From NCBI GenBank assembly GCA_964017065.1, contig OZ024790.1, forward strand, positions 11,791,498 through 11,855,497: a DNA stretch of 64,000 bases, in the 5' to 3' direction. A program made the position numbers and the translations under genes. Under the pieces are notes generated by a model. It was not told where the DNA came from. It saw nothing but the letters and a program-made list of their open reading frames with translations, and searched no databases. The stretch comes from Haliclona indistincta. Its lineage: Eukaryota; Porifera; Demospongiae; Haplosclerida; Chalinidae. The first letter of the stretch is position 1. Every line of letters starts with the position of its first letter. This document shows, piece by piece, positions 47,501 through 57,278 of this stretch.

Positions 47501-48440
47501 CAAGCTGTTCTCTGAGCTCTGTGATCTACTGGATATTCACAAGACCAGAACTACTCCCTACCATCCTCAGTCAGATGGATTAGTGGAGCGTCTGAATCGT
47601 ACCCTTAGACAACTGTTGACCATTCAGATGCAAAAATGCCCAGAGGATACATGGGATGATCACCTTGCCCCTCTGATGTTAGCTTATCGTTCCAGTATAC
47701 ACGACAGTGTCAAGTTCACACCACACTATCTGATGTTTGGACGAGAAGTACGCCTTCCGGTGGATATTATGTTTGGTGGCGAGAGAGCGCCTGGTGAATC
47801 TCCAGCTGAATACACAAGCAATGTGAGGAGCCGCTTCAGCAGAGCGTATGAGACTGCTAGAGATAATGGACAGGGAGCACAGAAGCGACAGAAAGATCAC
47901 TATGACCGTAAAGTCACAGGAGGAAGATATAAGCCTGGTGATTTGGTGTGGCTCTACTGTCCAGCAGTATCTCCTGGAAAGGCTAAGAAATTTCATAGTG
48001 GTTGGAAGGGACCATACAAAATTCTGAAAGTGATCTCCGACGTGGTCTACCGAATACAGCTGGTTACCCCACCAACCGACAGGAGACGAAGACAACGCTT
48101 GGTCGTACACTTCAATCGACTGAAGCCCTGTTACACGTCGAGTCCAGGAAACCCTACTGAGAAATCTCCAAGTCAACCGAACCCTCCATCTGCTGGCACA
48201 CCTACCATAGACCCGCCTGTTGAAGATGATCTGATGGTGCCCATACCAATAGACGAGCCGACATCACAAGTAGCCAATCCAGACACCAACCCAACTTCCC
48301 AAGCAACCACTTCAGATGCTGATGCGGCTTCAGAAGCAGTCAGTCCAGATCAAGAAGCAGGCACTCGTGGAGGCAGCTGGTCAGGACAACTTCGGCGCAC
48401 AGTGCGACCGCCAGACTACTATCGTCCAGGCTCTTCGTGA
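44517..48440 (+). CDS. pol: gypsy Pol: protease, RT, RNase H, integrase (first full copy)
   Basis: Made as Gag-Pol by -1 frameshift. The frame has only a TTG at 44535, so I count residues from there. Protease LVDTGSA (D42-T43-G44); RT with LDLRSGYWQ and YLDD (475-478); RNase H LDTDAS near 622; integrase zinc HHCC near 850-893; catalytic D922, D982, E1018 (35-residue D-E spacing); GPY/F-like GWKGPYKI; a proline/serine-rich tail. About 1300 residues after the slip, typical for Ty3/gypsy. No stops or frameshifts. Confidence 0.95.
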   Translation, partial: RSATDELGQPPVAEVTDLNPLHISSTSLQQSIFVNGVVQKRPISLLVDTGSAITIIHERVWCPPQSGLRKVNRPVLAANGGPLSILGQTEVRIVIAGKEFSHQVLIAGDITQECILGADFLTTHGFVIDLGNHVLRVGETSTPLLSSKTPLASSYHVSVGETFVVHPGEERLCKANISCEYPSLAGTTGVVEAQEGIEEKHQILLARVLANPDQGTVPLRIANLSGSAVTLYKGTNLAKFCPLGSPDQDTEYVELPMTESTPDTHVHHVGLQQSPASLLGIDTREWSEHQVEALNGLVSDFSSVFSSGKSDLGRTDKIYHQINTGEAAPICQTPRRLPFHSRQQVAEMLEEMGRQGVIESSSSPWASPIVLVKKKDGSLRFCVDYRKLNKVTTRDSYPLPRVDDILDSLHGAEWFTTLDLRSGYWQVEVEPSDRPKTAFTTPYGLYQFRVMPFGLCNAPSTFQRLMELVLSGMCWEICLIYLDDVIVFGRNWDEHLQRLRQVLSRLQEAHLKLHPGKCQFFRKSVSFLGHVISQHGVETDPVKIQAITHWPPPTNAKELRSFLGLASYYRRFIPKFAEIAAPLYRLQEKESRFSWTEPCQTAFDTLKQKLTTAPVLAFPTRDGMFVLDTDASNIAIGAVLSQLQGGVEKVIAYGSRTLSKSERNYCATRRELLALVYFLRYFRAYLLGRPFHARTDHAALQWLQQFKEPEGQVARWLEQIQEFDFQTLHRPGKLHTNADALSRIVPSQETDATAAVSMDPIDTSNWAPVWTDEDLQHQQANDPDLKIILEWMKTSSERPALVQVSGKGSIVRSLWAQWDCLELRDNVLYRRWEDNVGNVTMFQFVVPQVLVDDVLHALHGGIGGGHLGITKTLRKIRERFYWPGLQKDVEDWCRKCARCAQAKSPSTSARAPLVPSVVGVPMERVALDIIGPLPKSRRGNKYVLVISDYFTRWAEAVSLPNQEASTVAQALMNEWICRYGAPESIHTDQGRNFESKLFSELCDLLDIHKTRTTPYHPQSDGLVERLNRTLRQLLTIQMQKCPEDTWDDHLAPLMLAYRSSIHDSVKFTPHYLMFGREVRLPVDIMFGGERAPGESPAEYTSNVRSRFSRAYETARDNGQGAQKRQKDHYDRKVTGGRYKPGDLVWLYCPAVSPGKAKKFHSGWKGPYKILKVISDVVYRIQLVTPPTDRRRRQRLVVHFNRLKPCYTSSPGNPTEKSPSQPNPPSAGTPTIDPPVEDDLMVPIPIDEPTSQVANPDTNPTSQATTSDADAASEAVSPDQEAGTRGGSWSGQLRRTVRPPDYYRPGSS

Positions 48441-48450
48441 GGAGGGGGAG
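48440..48450 (+). promoter_or_regulatory. Polypurine tract before LTR C
   Basis: AGGAGGGGGAG ends three bases before the LTR and overlaps the last base of the pol stop codon. Primes plus-strand DNA in LTR elements. The same tract precedes the other LTRs. Confidence 0.8.
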
Positions 48451-48453
48451 TAG

Positions 48454-48646
48454 TGTAACGCCGGACAGTCTAGACCTGACTTAGTCATGTTCACAGAACA
48501 ATCACTGCTGTATTTTCATACACATGTCACCTCATCATATGACCTAGCCTAACCTTTAAATATGTGTGCATTGACTGTTGCATGAGAGAGTATTTTCTGA
48601 GTCATAACTGTTGCACCGTGTTCCCGACGCTCTGGCTAGCGCTACA
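48454..48646 (+). repeat. LTR C (shared by both full copies)
   Basis: 193 bp, TGTAAC...GCTACA. It is the 3' LTR of the first full copy and the 5' LTR of the second. Identical by eye to LTR D. Confidence 0.95.
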
Positions 48647-48647
48647 C

Positions 48648-48665
48648 TGGTGGCAGCGGTGGGAT
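48648..48665 (+). promoter_or_regulatory. Primer-binding site, tRNA-Leu type (second full copy)
   Basis: Same 18 bases as at 43431, one base after LTR C. The leader to gag contains a slightly longer T/C run (about 48872-48893) than the first copy. Confidence 0.82.
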
Positions 48666-48907
48666 ATCAAGAGTCCTGCAGCTCGCAACTTCTGTTGTCA
48701 GACGGGTGTCTTCGTCAACTGTCCAGGAGCCCCAAAGCCCTCGGTTGGCGGAGGGGACAGAGTCCAGCGGCTGGCGTTGTCACCTGTTCTTCACTGTCTT
48801 GACCTTGCCCTTAGTGAAGGGCCCTTAAAGGCGAGCTTTGCTGTACTCTCTGTGTATTCTCCTATTTGCTGTTTTTTTTTCCCCTTTTCTCTTAGTCACC
48901 GCGAATA

Positions 48908-49789
48908 ATGGCAGCTCCTCAGCTTCGCGCTCCACGTCCTTATTCCCTCGGGGAGGACTTCCAGTTATGGCTGCGTCGGTTCGAAGCATTCGCTAAGGCT
49001 GTCAAGACACCGGACGACCAGTTCTGTAATGCTGTTTTGTCTCTGCTAGATGATGGTGCGTTCCGGGCGTTCGACCTGTTACGGAATTCAGACGCGCTTG
49101 TTGACGCGGCAGACTACAAAGAATTGACTAAAGCGCTCACCGAGAGATTCAGCCCTGGGACAGCGATGCAGGAGCTACGGTGGCATCTAAGTCAACGAGT
49201 TCAGGAGGAAAGAGAGTCACTCGACGAATTCGCAGATGCTCTAATTCACCTCGCAAATCGTGGTTACCCGGACCAGACTGCTAATTTCAGGATGGAGATA
49301 GCTGGAGACAGGTTTATTGCTGGTCTCCGGGATGACCGTCTACAAGAAGCGCTGATGCAACAAGAGCCGGACAAATTAAAGAACCTGGATGAAGCCCGCA
49401 AGGCAGCAAAGAGATTGGAAGCAGCACAGCTAGCTCGGAAGAAGATGCGTGCTAAGGCAGTGGAAGTCCGGCGAGTTCAGTTCACTGAGCCGACTCTGCC
49501 TACTCCTGCTGATGTTAATGCTGTTGGAGCCAGAGCTAGGGGCGACGATGATTTAGCTGAGGCGGTTCGCCAAAACACCGTGATGTTGCAGCAGTTGCTA
49601 ACCCAGTTCAACAATCGACAACCTACCGGACGTCGTCCTCCACGTCGACCACGCCGACCACCTTTAGGAAGTTGCTGGCGCTGTGGTGAAGAAGGTCACT
49701 TCCAGCGAGACTGCCCACATCCTAGCCCACAACCAGCGGGAAACGATCAGCGACCGACGAATTGGGTCAACCGCCGGTCGCAGAAGTAA
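48908..49789 (+). CDS. gag: gypsy Gag (second full copy)
   Basis: 293 codons, same architecture as the first copy. Differences include QEERESL for QEEKESL and LPTP for LTTP. The zinc knuckle is intact. Confidence 0.95.
   Translation: MAAPQLRAPRPYSLGEDFQLWLRRFEAFAKAVKTPDDQFCNAVLSLLDDGAFRAFDLLRNSDALVDAADYKELTKALTERFSPGTAMQELRWHLSQRVQEERESLDEFADALIHLANRGYPDQTANFRMEIAGDRFIAGLRDDRLQEALMQQEPDKLKNLDEARKAAKRLEAAQLARKKMRAKAVEVRRVQFTEPTLPTPADVNAVGARARGDDDLAEAVRQNTVMLQQLLTQFNNRQPTGRRPPRRPRRPPLGSCWRCGEEGHFQRDCPHPSPQPAGNDQRPTNWVNRRSQK
49738..49781 (+). promoter_or_regulatory. -1 ribosomal frameshift signal (second full copy)
   Basis: GGGAAAC at 49738-49744 with the same 5-base spacer and 7-bp stem as in the first copy. 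Confidence 0.85.
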
Positions 49790-52700
49790 CTGACCTCAAC
49801 CCCCTTCACATATCCAGTACCTCCCTTCAGCAGTCCATCTTTGTCAACGGGGTGGTTCAGAAGAGGCCAATATCTCTACTTGTAGATACTGGGTCGGCGA
49901 TTACCATTATTCATGAACGAGTATGGTGTCCTCCGCAGAGTGGTCTACGAAAAGTGAACAGACCAGTACTAGCAGCAAATGGAGGACCTCTATCCATCCT
50001 TGGACAGACAGAAGTCCGCATAGTGATTGCCGGAAAAGAGTTCTCACATCAAGTTCTGATCGCTGGAGACATTACCCAGGAGTGTATACTCGGTGCCGAT
50101 TTCTTGACCACACATGGATTTGTCATCGACTTGGGAAACCATGTGCTGCGTGTCGGAGAGACTTCTACTCCTCTGCTTAGTTCAAAGACACCACTTGCCT
50201 CCAGCTACCATGTCTCTGTTGGTGAGACTTTTGTTGTTCACCCGGGAGAAGAGAGACTGTGTAAAGCTAATATCAGTTGTGAATATCCCTCTCTTGCAGG
50301 TACTACAGGTGTGGTGGAAGCTCAGGAGGGAATCGAAGAGAAGCATCAGATCCTCTTGGCGCGTGTACTAGCTAACCCTGATCAAGGAACGGTTCCACTG
50401 AGAATTGCTAATCTCTCTGGTTCAGCAGTAACACTTTACAAGGGAACCAATCTCGCTAAATTTTGTCCCTTGGGTTCGCCAGATCAGGACACCGAGTATG
50501 TGGAGCTACCTATGACAGAGTCGACTCCTGATACACATGTCCATCACGTTGGTCTTCAGCAGTCTCCAGCATCTCTACTTGGAATTGATACCAGAGAGTG
50601 GAGTGAACATCAAGTAGAAGCCCTGAATGGACTGGTTAGCGATTTCTCATCTGTCTTTTCCTCTGGTAAAAGTGACCTTGGTCGTACTGATAAAATCTAT
50701 CATCAAATCAACACAGGTGAAGCAGCTCCCATATGTCAAACCCCTCGTCGGCTTCCCTTTCATAGCAGACAACAAGTCGCTGAGATGCTGGAGGAAATGG
50801 AAAGACAAGGTGTTATAGAATCGTCATCTTCTCCATGGGCGTCCCCCATTGTGCTAGTAAAGAAGAAGGACGGTTCTCTGAGGTTTTGCGTGGACTATCG
50901 GAAGCTCAACAAAGTCACTACTCGTGACTCCTATCCGCTTCCAAGGGTTGACGACATCCTAGACTCTTTGCATGGTGCCGAATGGTTCACTACACTGGAT
51001 CTCAGAAGTGGGTATTGGCAAGTGGAAGTTGAACCATCTGACAGACCGAAAACCGCTTTTACAACACCATATGGACTGTATCAGTTCCGCGTAATGCCTT
51101 TCGGTCTATGCAACGCCCCTAGCACCTTTCAACGATTGATGGAGCTGGTACTGTCGGGCATGTGCTGGGAGATCTGTTTGATCTACTTGGACGATGTGAT
51201 TGTCTTCGGACGTAACTGGGATGAACATCTTCAGCGATTACGTCAAGTATTGTCCAGACTTCAAGAAGCTCACCTCAAACTCCATCCAGGGAAATGTCAA
51301 TTTTTTCGCAAATCTGTGTCGTTCCTTGGTCATATTATCTCTCAGCATGGTGTGGAGACTGACCCTGTCAAGATTCAAGCAATTACCCACTGGCCTCCTC
51401 CGACCAACGCAAAAGAACTCAGGAGTTTTCTTGGACTAGCATCATATTACCGACGCTTTATTCCCAAGTTTGCAGAAATAGCAGCACCTCTCTACCGTCT
51501 TCAAGAGAAGGAATCTCGTTTCAGCTGGACTGAACCTTGCCAAACAGCCTTCGATACCTTGAAACAGAAACTCACTACTGCTCCTGTGCTGGCATTCCCT
51601 ACGCGTGACGGCATGTTTGTGTTAGATACTGATGCTAGTAATATTGCTATTGGTGCTGTACTCTCTCAACTGCAGGGTGGCGTGGAGAAGGTTATTGCAT
51701 ATGGTAGCCGGACACTTTCCAAGTCTGAGAGAAACTACTGTGCTACTAGGCGAGAGCTTCTAGCCCTTGTCTACTTCCTGCGCTATTTCCGAGCTTATCT
51801 GCTAGGGAGACCCTTCCACGCTCGAACAGATCATGCTGCACTACAGTGGCTCCAACAATTCAAAGAACCAGAGGGACAAGTCGCTCGATGGCTGGAGCAG
51901 ATACAAGAGTTTGACTTCCAAACACTTCATCGTCCGGGAAAACTTCACACCAATGCTGATGCTTTGTCCAGAATTGTACCATCTCAAGAAACTGACGCCA
52001 CAGCAGCAGTGAGCATGGATCCTATCGATACCTCCAATTGGGCACCAGTTTGGACTGACGAAGATCTTCAACACCAGCAAGCTAATGATCCTGACTTGAA
52101 GATCATTTTGGAGTGGATGAAGACCTCCAGTGAGAGACCTGCTTTGGTACAAGTAAGCGGTAAAGGTTCTATTGTCCGTTCTCTGTGGGCTCAATGGGAC
52201 TGCTTGGAGTTGAGAGACAATGTCCTGTATAGGCGTTGGGAAGATAATGTTGGAAATGTTACAATGTTTCAGTTTGTTGTACCACAGGTCCTGGTTGATG
52301 ATGTTCTACATGCTCTACATGGAGGAATTGGTGGTGGACACCTCGGAATCACGAAGACCCTGAGAAAGATACGAGAGCGTTTCTACTGGCCAGGTCTGCA
52401 GAAGGACGTGGAGGATTGGTGTCGAAAGTGTGCGAGGTGTGCTCAAGCCAAGTCCCCTTCTACCTCAGCAAGAGCTCCTCTGGTTCCAAGTGTGGTCGGA
52501 GTACCAATGGAAAGAGTAGCGTTGGACATCATTGGACCATTGCCTAAATCCAGACGTGGAAACAAATATGTCCTGGTGATCTCTGATTACTTTACTCGCT
52601 GGGCAGAAGCTGTCAGTCTTCCGAATCAAGAAGCATCAACAGTGGCTCAAGCTCTCATGAATGAGTGGATCTGCCGTTATGGAGCTCCTGAATCAATCCA

Positions 52701-53697
52701 TACAGATCAGGGAAGGAACTTCGAGTCCAAGCTGTTCTCTGAGCTCTGTGATCTACTGGATATTCACAAGACCAGAACTACTCCATACCATCCTCAGTCA
52801 GATGGATTAGTGGAGCGTCTGAATCGTACCCTTAGACAACTGTTGACCATTCAGATGCAAAAATGCCCAGAGGATACATGGGATGATCACCTTGCCCCTC
52901 TGATGTTAGCTTATCGTTCCAGTATACACGACAGTGTCAAGTTCACACCACACTATCTGATGTTTGGACGAGAAGTACGCCTTCCGGTGGATATTATGTT
53001 TGGTGGCGAGAGAGCGCCTGGTGAATCTCCAGCTGAATACACAAGCAATGTGAGGAGCCGCTTCAGCAGAGCGTATGAGACTGCTAGAGATAATGGACAG
53101 GGAGCACAGAAGCGACAGAAAGATCACTATGACCGTAAAGTCACAGGAGGAAGATATAAGCCTGGTGATTTGGTGTGGCTCTACTGTCCAGCAATATCTC
53201 CTGGAAAGGCTAAGAAATTTCATAGTGGTTGGAAGGGACCATACAAAATTCTGAAAGTGATCTCCGACGTGGTCTACCGAATACAGCTGGTTACCCCACC
53301 AACCGACAGGAGACGAAGACAACGCTTGGTCGTACACTTCAATCGACTGAAGCCCTGTTACACGTCGAGTCCAGGAAACCCTACTGAGAAATCTCCAAGT
53401 CAACCGAACCCTCCATCTGCTGGCACACCTACCATAGACCCGCCTGTTGAAGATGATCTGATGGTGCCCATACCAATAGACGAGCCGACATCACAAGTAG
53501 CCAATCCAGACACCAACCCAACTTCCCAAGCAACCACTTCAGATGCTGATGCGGCTTCAGAAGCAGTCAGTCCAGATCAAGATGCTGATCAAGAAGCAGG
53601 CACTCGTGGTGAAGCAGGCACTCGTGGAGGCAGCTGGTCAGGACAACTTCGGCGCACAGTGCGACCGCCAGACTACTATCGTCCAGGCTCTTCGTGA
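49744..53697 (+). CDS. pol: gypsy Pol (second full copy)
   Basis: Intact protease, RT, RNase H and integrase with the same catalytic residues as the first copy. Ten codons longer because the C-terminal acidic stretch is expanded (DQDADQEAGTRGEAGTRGG versus DQEAGTRGG). Other differences are isolated residues (EEMERQ/EEMGRQ, GHII/GHVI, PAIS/PAVS). Confidence 0.95.
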   Translation, partial: RSATDELGQPPVAEVTDLNPLHISSTSLQQSIFVNGVVQKRPISLLVDTGSAITIIHERVWCPPQSGLRKVNRPVLAANGGPLSILGQTEVRIVIAGKEFSHQVLIAGDITQECILGADFLTTHGFVIDLGNHVLRVGETSTPLLSSKTPLASSYHVSVGETFVVHPGEERLCKANISCEYPSLAGTTGVVEAQEGIEEKHQILLARVLANPDQGTVPLRIANLSGSAVTLYKGTNLAKFCPLGSPDQDTEYVELPMTESTPDTHVHHVGLQQSPASLLGIDTREWSEHQVEALNGLVSDFSSVFSSGKSDLGRTDKIYHQINTGEAAPICQTPRRLPFHSRQQVAEMLEEMERQGVIESSSSPWASPIVLVKKKDGSLRFCVDYRKLNKVTTRDSYPLPRVDDILDSLHGAEWFTTLDLRSGYWQVEVEPSDRPKTAFTTPYGLYQFRVMPFGLCNAPSTFQRLMELVLSGMCWEICLIYLDDVIVFGRNWDEHLQRLRQVLSRLQEAHLKLHPGKCQFFRKSVSFLGHIISQHGVETDPVKIQAITHWPPPTNAKELRSFLGLASYYRRFIPKFAEIAAPLYRLQEKESRFSWTEPCQTAFDTLKQKLTTAPVLAFPTRDGMFVLDTDASNIAIGAVLSQLQGGVEKVIAYGSRTLSKSERNYCATRRELLALVYFLRYFRAYLLGRPFHARTDHAALQWLQQFKEPEGQVARWLEQIQEFDFQTLHRPGKLHTNADALSRIVPSQETDATAAVSMDPIDTSNWAPVWTDEDLQHQQANDPDLKIILEWMKTSSERPALVQVSGKGSIVRSLWAQWDCLELRDNVLYRRWEDNVGNVTMFQFVVPQVLVDDVLHALHGGIGGGHLGITKTLRKIRERFYWPGLQKDVEDWCRKCARCAQAKSPSTSARAPLVPSVVGVPMERVALDIIGPLPKSRRGNKYVLVISDYFTRWAEAVSLPNQEASTVAQALMNEWICRYGAPESIHTDQGRNFESKLFSELCDLLDIHKTRTTPYHPQSDGLVERLNRTLRQLLTIQMQKCPEDTWDDHLAPLMLAYRSSIHDSVKFTPHYLMFGREVRLPVDIMFGGERAPGESPAEYTSNVRSRFSRAYETARDNGQGAQKRQKDHYDRKVTGGRYKPGDLVWLYCPAISPGKAKKFHSGWKGPYKILKVISDVVYRIQLVTPPTDRRRRQRLVVHFNRLKPCYTSSPGNPTEKSPSQPNPPSAGTPTIDPPVEDDLMVPIPIDEPTSQVANPDTNPTSQATTSDADAASEAVSPDQDADQEAGTRGEAGTRGGSWSGQLRRTVRPPDYYRPGSS

Positions 53698-53710
53698 GGA
53701 GGGGGAGTGG

Positions 53711-53903
53711 TGTAACGCCGGACAGTCTAGACCTGACTTAGTCATGTTCACAGAACAATCACTGCTGTATTTTCATACACATGTCACCTCATCATATGAC
53801 CTAGCCTAACCTTTAAATATGTGTGCATTGACTGTTGCATGAGAGAGTATTTTCTGAGTCATAACTGTTGCACCGTGTTCCCGACGCTCTGGCTAGCGCT
53901 ACA
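53711..53903 (+). repeat. LTR D (3' end of the array)
   Basis: 193 bp, TGTAAC...GCTACA, identical by eye to LTR C and preceded by the polypurine tract. The next base begins CTTGTATTGACC, the same words found uninterrupted at 36555. Confidence 0.95.
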
Positions 53904-55231
53904 CTTGTATTGACCCTGAGCACTAACACTCAGGAAAATGCACTCTCATGGCGATCTGAAGCTTAGTCGAGCTTAGTGCCGCACAAAGTTGCATAGTAAT
54001 CTAGTAGACTTGGTGTGTGAGAATGTTATGATGCCACTAAAACAGGAAAATGCACTTTCATGAGGATCTTGGGTCTGAAGTGCACTAGTAATCTAGTAGA
54101 CATGGTGTGTGAGAATGCTGTGATGCCAGTAAAACGAGAGAATGCACTGTCATGATGATCTTGGGTCTGAAGTGCACTAGTAATCTAGTAGACATGGTGA
54201 GTGAGAATGCTGTGATGCCAGTAAAACGAGAGAATGCACTGTCATGATGATCTTGGATGTGAAGTGCACTAAGTTGCATAGTAATCTAGTAGACTTGGTG
54301 TGTGAGAATGCTATGATGCCACTAAAACAAGAAAATGCACTCTCATGAGGATCTTGGGTCTGAAGTGCACTAGTAATCTAGTAGACATGGTGTGTGAGAA
54401 TGCTGTGATGCCACTAAGACGAGAAAAATTAATTCTCTCTCATGAGGATCTTGGGTCTGAAGTGCACTAATTTGCATAGTAATCCAGTAGACTTGGTGTG
54501 TGAGAATGCTATGATGCATGCCACTAAAACAAGAAAATGCACTCTCATGAGGATCTTGGATGTGAAGTGCACCAAGTTGCATAGTAGTCTAGTAGACTTG
54601 GTGTGTGAGAATGTTATGATGCCACTAAAACAAGAAAATGCACTCTCATGAGGATCTTGGATGTGAAGTGCACCAAGTTGCATAGTAATCTAGTAGACTT
54701 GGTGTGTGAGAATGCTATGATGCCACTAAAACAAGAAAATGCACTCTCATGAGGATCTTGGATGTGAAGTGCACCAAGTTGCATAGTAATCTAGTAGACT
54801 TGGTGTGTGAGAATGCTATGATGCCATTAAAACAAGAAAATGCACTCTCATGAGGATCTTGGGTCTGAAGTGCACTAGTAATCTAGTAGACATGGTGTGT
54901 GAGAATGCTGTAATAGAGTGACGATATAGGGTTACTCACTACTACTTCGCATGATACAGTAACAGCATTTAGTTGATCAAATGAGAGTAAAAATTACTAG
55001 TCAAATTTAATGTACAAAATAATAGTTCTTTGTTTTGGATGATGTTAACATCACAGCTGTAGGAAATCTTCTTGATCAGGACCTACAAGCAAATAAAGTA
55101 GTATAATAAGACGACAAGGAAATATCTTACTAGTGAGAAAAAGTAAGGTGGAATAGCGAAAGAGGGTAATTCACCACATATGCAAGTGTCATTAAAATTC
55201 ATTTTAGTGAAAAGTAAGTAGGTGGAGTACT
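53903..55231. repeat. 1329-bp flank copy 2 (minisatellite)
   Basis: Second copy of 36554-37882, offset 17349. Here it follows LTR D and continues to the right into unrelated single-copy DNA at 55232. Confidence 0.95.
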
Positions 55232-56538
55232 TAATTAAGAGATAAATTTAGGTTCTGTACTGTGAATGACATAAATGGGAGTACCATTATACTGATGTGT
55301 TACTCACTTATAGGCATAGTATAAAATAGCATCATCATGACATGCTGTATCAAGTCACTTTAAAAAGGCAACACAAAGGCCTATTAGATCTATTTATCAA
55401 TGCATGCTATTCTATGGACACTTACAGAAAACAAGTTCAATAGTATGTAGCACTGACTTTCTACAATCAGAAGATATTTGGCTAAATTGACATGCAGGCA
55501 TCACAAATGCCTATGAAATACAGATCTTTCAATTTTAAAACTAGCCATGGCCACTTGTTACATCAACACATGAATAAGCATTCCTGCTATGTGTACACAG
55601 TGTTTGCAGAGATTCTTTATGCACAGAGGTCTCTTTTTGAATTGATAGTTTGTACTGCTGACAGCCATTAGTAGTTATGTGGCTCTGCTCAAACATGAAG
55701 TGTTTCATACACTTTTGTTCACAGACTCTCCGACATGTTTGCAGAGTTGTTGCTTCCTCTTGCAATGTGGAAATTACCTCAAGAGTTTGCCAGTGATATA
55801 CGCTTAACAAGCAATGACTACGGTTATACAGCACTAGATTTAATTTCTCGCATGCAATGGTAAAAACAAACAGATTTACAATAGACTGTAATGAACATTA
55901 CATAACACCACACTTGTAGTCATCACCACAGTTTTAGGACATATCATGAGAGTATACCAGTATGGTAACAGTGCAAGTCATTACCAGTGTGAAAAGAAAC
56001 CAATAGTAGACAGTATGTTAGTGAGATAATACTCTCAATAGAGGGGTTGTGCCACTTGTGAGGAAGTACGTCACTATACGTAAACACACATTTATTGTCA
56101 TAGTACACAGGTTGCCACTAGGAAGTGAGCTAGGCCACAGGTAGCATGCGCTGACATACAGCTAGGTAAGTATAATATTTCATGTATGGTTCCATGTGGC
56201 CCACCATGGCTCATGTTGATATCATCTACAAACTGGATCAGCGCAAGCGTGGATCATGCAGTCAAGCGCACAATTTTCAGTCAGTGTGTGGCCCTTTGTG
56301 TACACTTACACTGCATTTGCTACTGTTCCATTAGTCAGCAATGCATGGACCCTAACATTATTTTGTCAGAACAGTTGCTTGTTACTGGTTCAAATCATTG
56401 TTGAGATGACATTATTAATAATAATAACAATGAGCACTTAAAGAGGTCAACAAGGTTGAATATCGTAATGATCTGATCTTTAGATTGTAGCCACAGCTCC
56501 TGCAGGTGTTCAAAAAGAGAAAGGAGTAATTAGAAGTA
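55232..56538. other. Intergenic, nothing recognised
   Basis: AT-rich DNA with only short open frames lacking ATG starts or recognisable motifs. No splice-linked coding pattern found on either strand. Confidence 0.5.
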
Positions 56539-56742
56539 CCGTATAGCGGGAAATTTTTGCGGGAGAAAATTTTCGAGAATGCGCGAGATAGAGCATTTCG
56601 CGAATAACATTTTCGCGAACCAGCACTATTGCCCTATATGTGTCAACAAAAACAAGACATTCGCAGATAATATTTTCGCGAATAGCCTGTAATTCGCGAA
56701 ATTCGCGAAAATTTTATTCCGCGGAAATTTCCCGCTATACGG
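56539..56742. mobile_element. MITE, CCGTATAGC-TIR family, copy 3
   Basis: 204 bp between TA dinucleotides (56537-56538, 56743-56744). Perfect terminal inverse CCGTATAGCGGGAAATTT. The interior is rich in TTTTCGCGAA-type words, so it is a sister subfamily rather than the same sequence as the two in ABCD3. Confidence 0.87.
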
Positions 56743-57123
56743 TATACACTGTACCATCAGTGACTCTACAATAGTCTACAATGGTAACAGTTACCATAGT
56801 TACGGCTATAAAGAACTATTAAACTATGTCTTTGACCATACATCAAGCCGGTAAAGTGCCCTTCTTTGGTGATACATAAACTGATATGCAGATGCAAACA
56901 TCCTACACCTTGACACACATGCAAATATTTAACACACACACAGAATTACCAATCATACTCCTCTAGGTTCAACAACGACAGCTCATACTCATCTGGTTCA
57001 CATATTGAATGGCTACAAAAATTGATCGAGAAGAAAAAACAGATGGTGAGAGGGAGAGGTCGAGAGAGGTAGGAGGAAAGAGAGAGTAGGTAGAGTAGGT
57101 AGAGACACTGTCACACACGCCTG

Positions 57124-57151
57124 CGTACACACACACGCATGCACGCACGCA

Positions 57152-57215
<64 letters not shown>

Positions 57216-57232
57216 TGCGCACACGCACACAT
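57124..57232. repeat. (CA)n microsatellite
   Basis: Long CA run flanked by CACG/CATG variants. Confidence 0.93.
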
Positions 57233-57278
57233 ACTGTACTAAGACTTAACACTTATACTGGTCTGGTGGCTACAGGAA

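Larger units (their letters stand above)
43238..48646 (+). mobile_element. Ty3/gypsy element, first full copy (LTR-gag-pol-LTR)
   Basis: 5.4 kb with 193-bp LTRs, primer site, gag, -1 frameshift, pol and a polypurine tract next to the 3' LTR. Every domain is intact, so it is potentially autonomous. Confidence 0.95.
37883..53903 (+). mobile_element. Ty3/gypsy retrotransposon tandem array (four partial or full copies)
   Basis: Order: 5'-truncated pol, LTR stub, gag-protease fragment, LTR, full gag-pol, LTR, full gag-pol, LTR. Copies differ by only scattered single bases, so the family is very young. Shared LTRs between neighbours are the signature of recombination between LTRs or of assembly stacking. 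The RT-RNaseH-IN order defines Ty3/gypsy. No env-like gene and no chromodomain are visible. Confidence 0.95.
48454..53903 (+). mobile_element. Ty3/gypsy element, second full copy
   Basis: 5.45 kb, LTR C to LTR D, all coding domains intact. Its 3' end abuts flank copy 2 directly at 53904. Confidence 0.95.

Noticed and set aside
55541..55834. 97-codon minus-strand ORF with many cysteines
   Set aside because: Its first codon is GTG, it has no recognisable motif, and no splice-linked partner was found.
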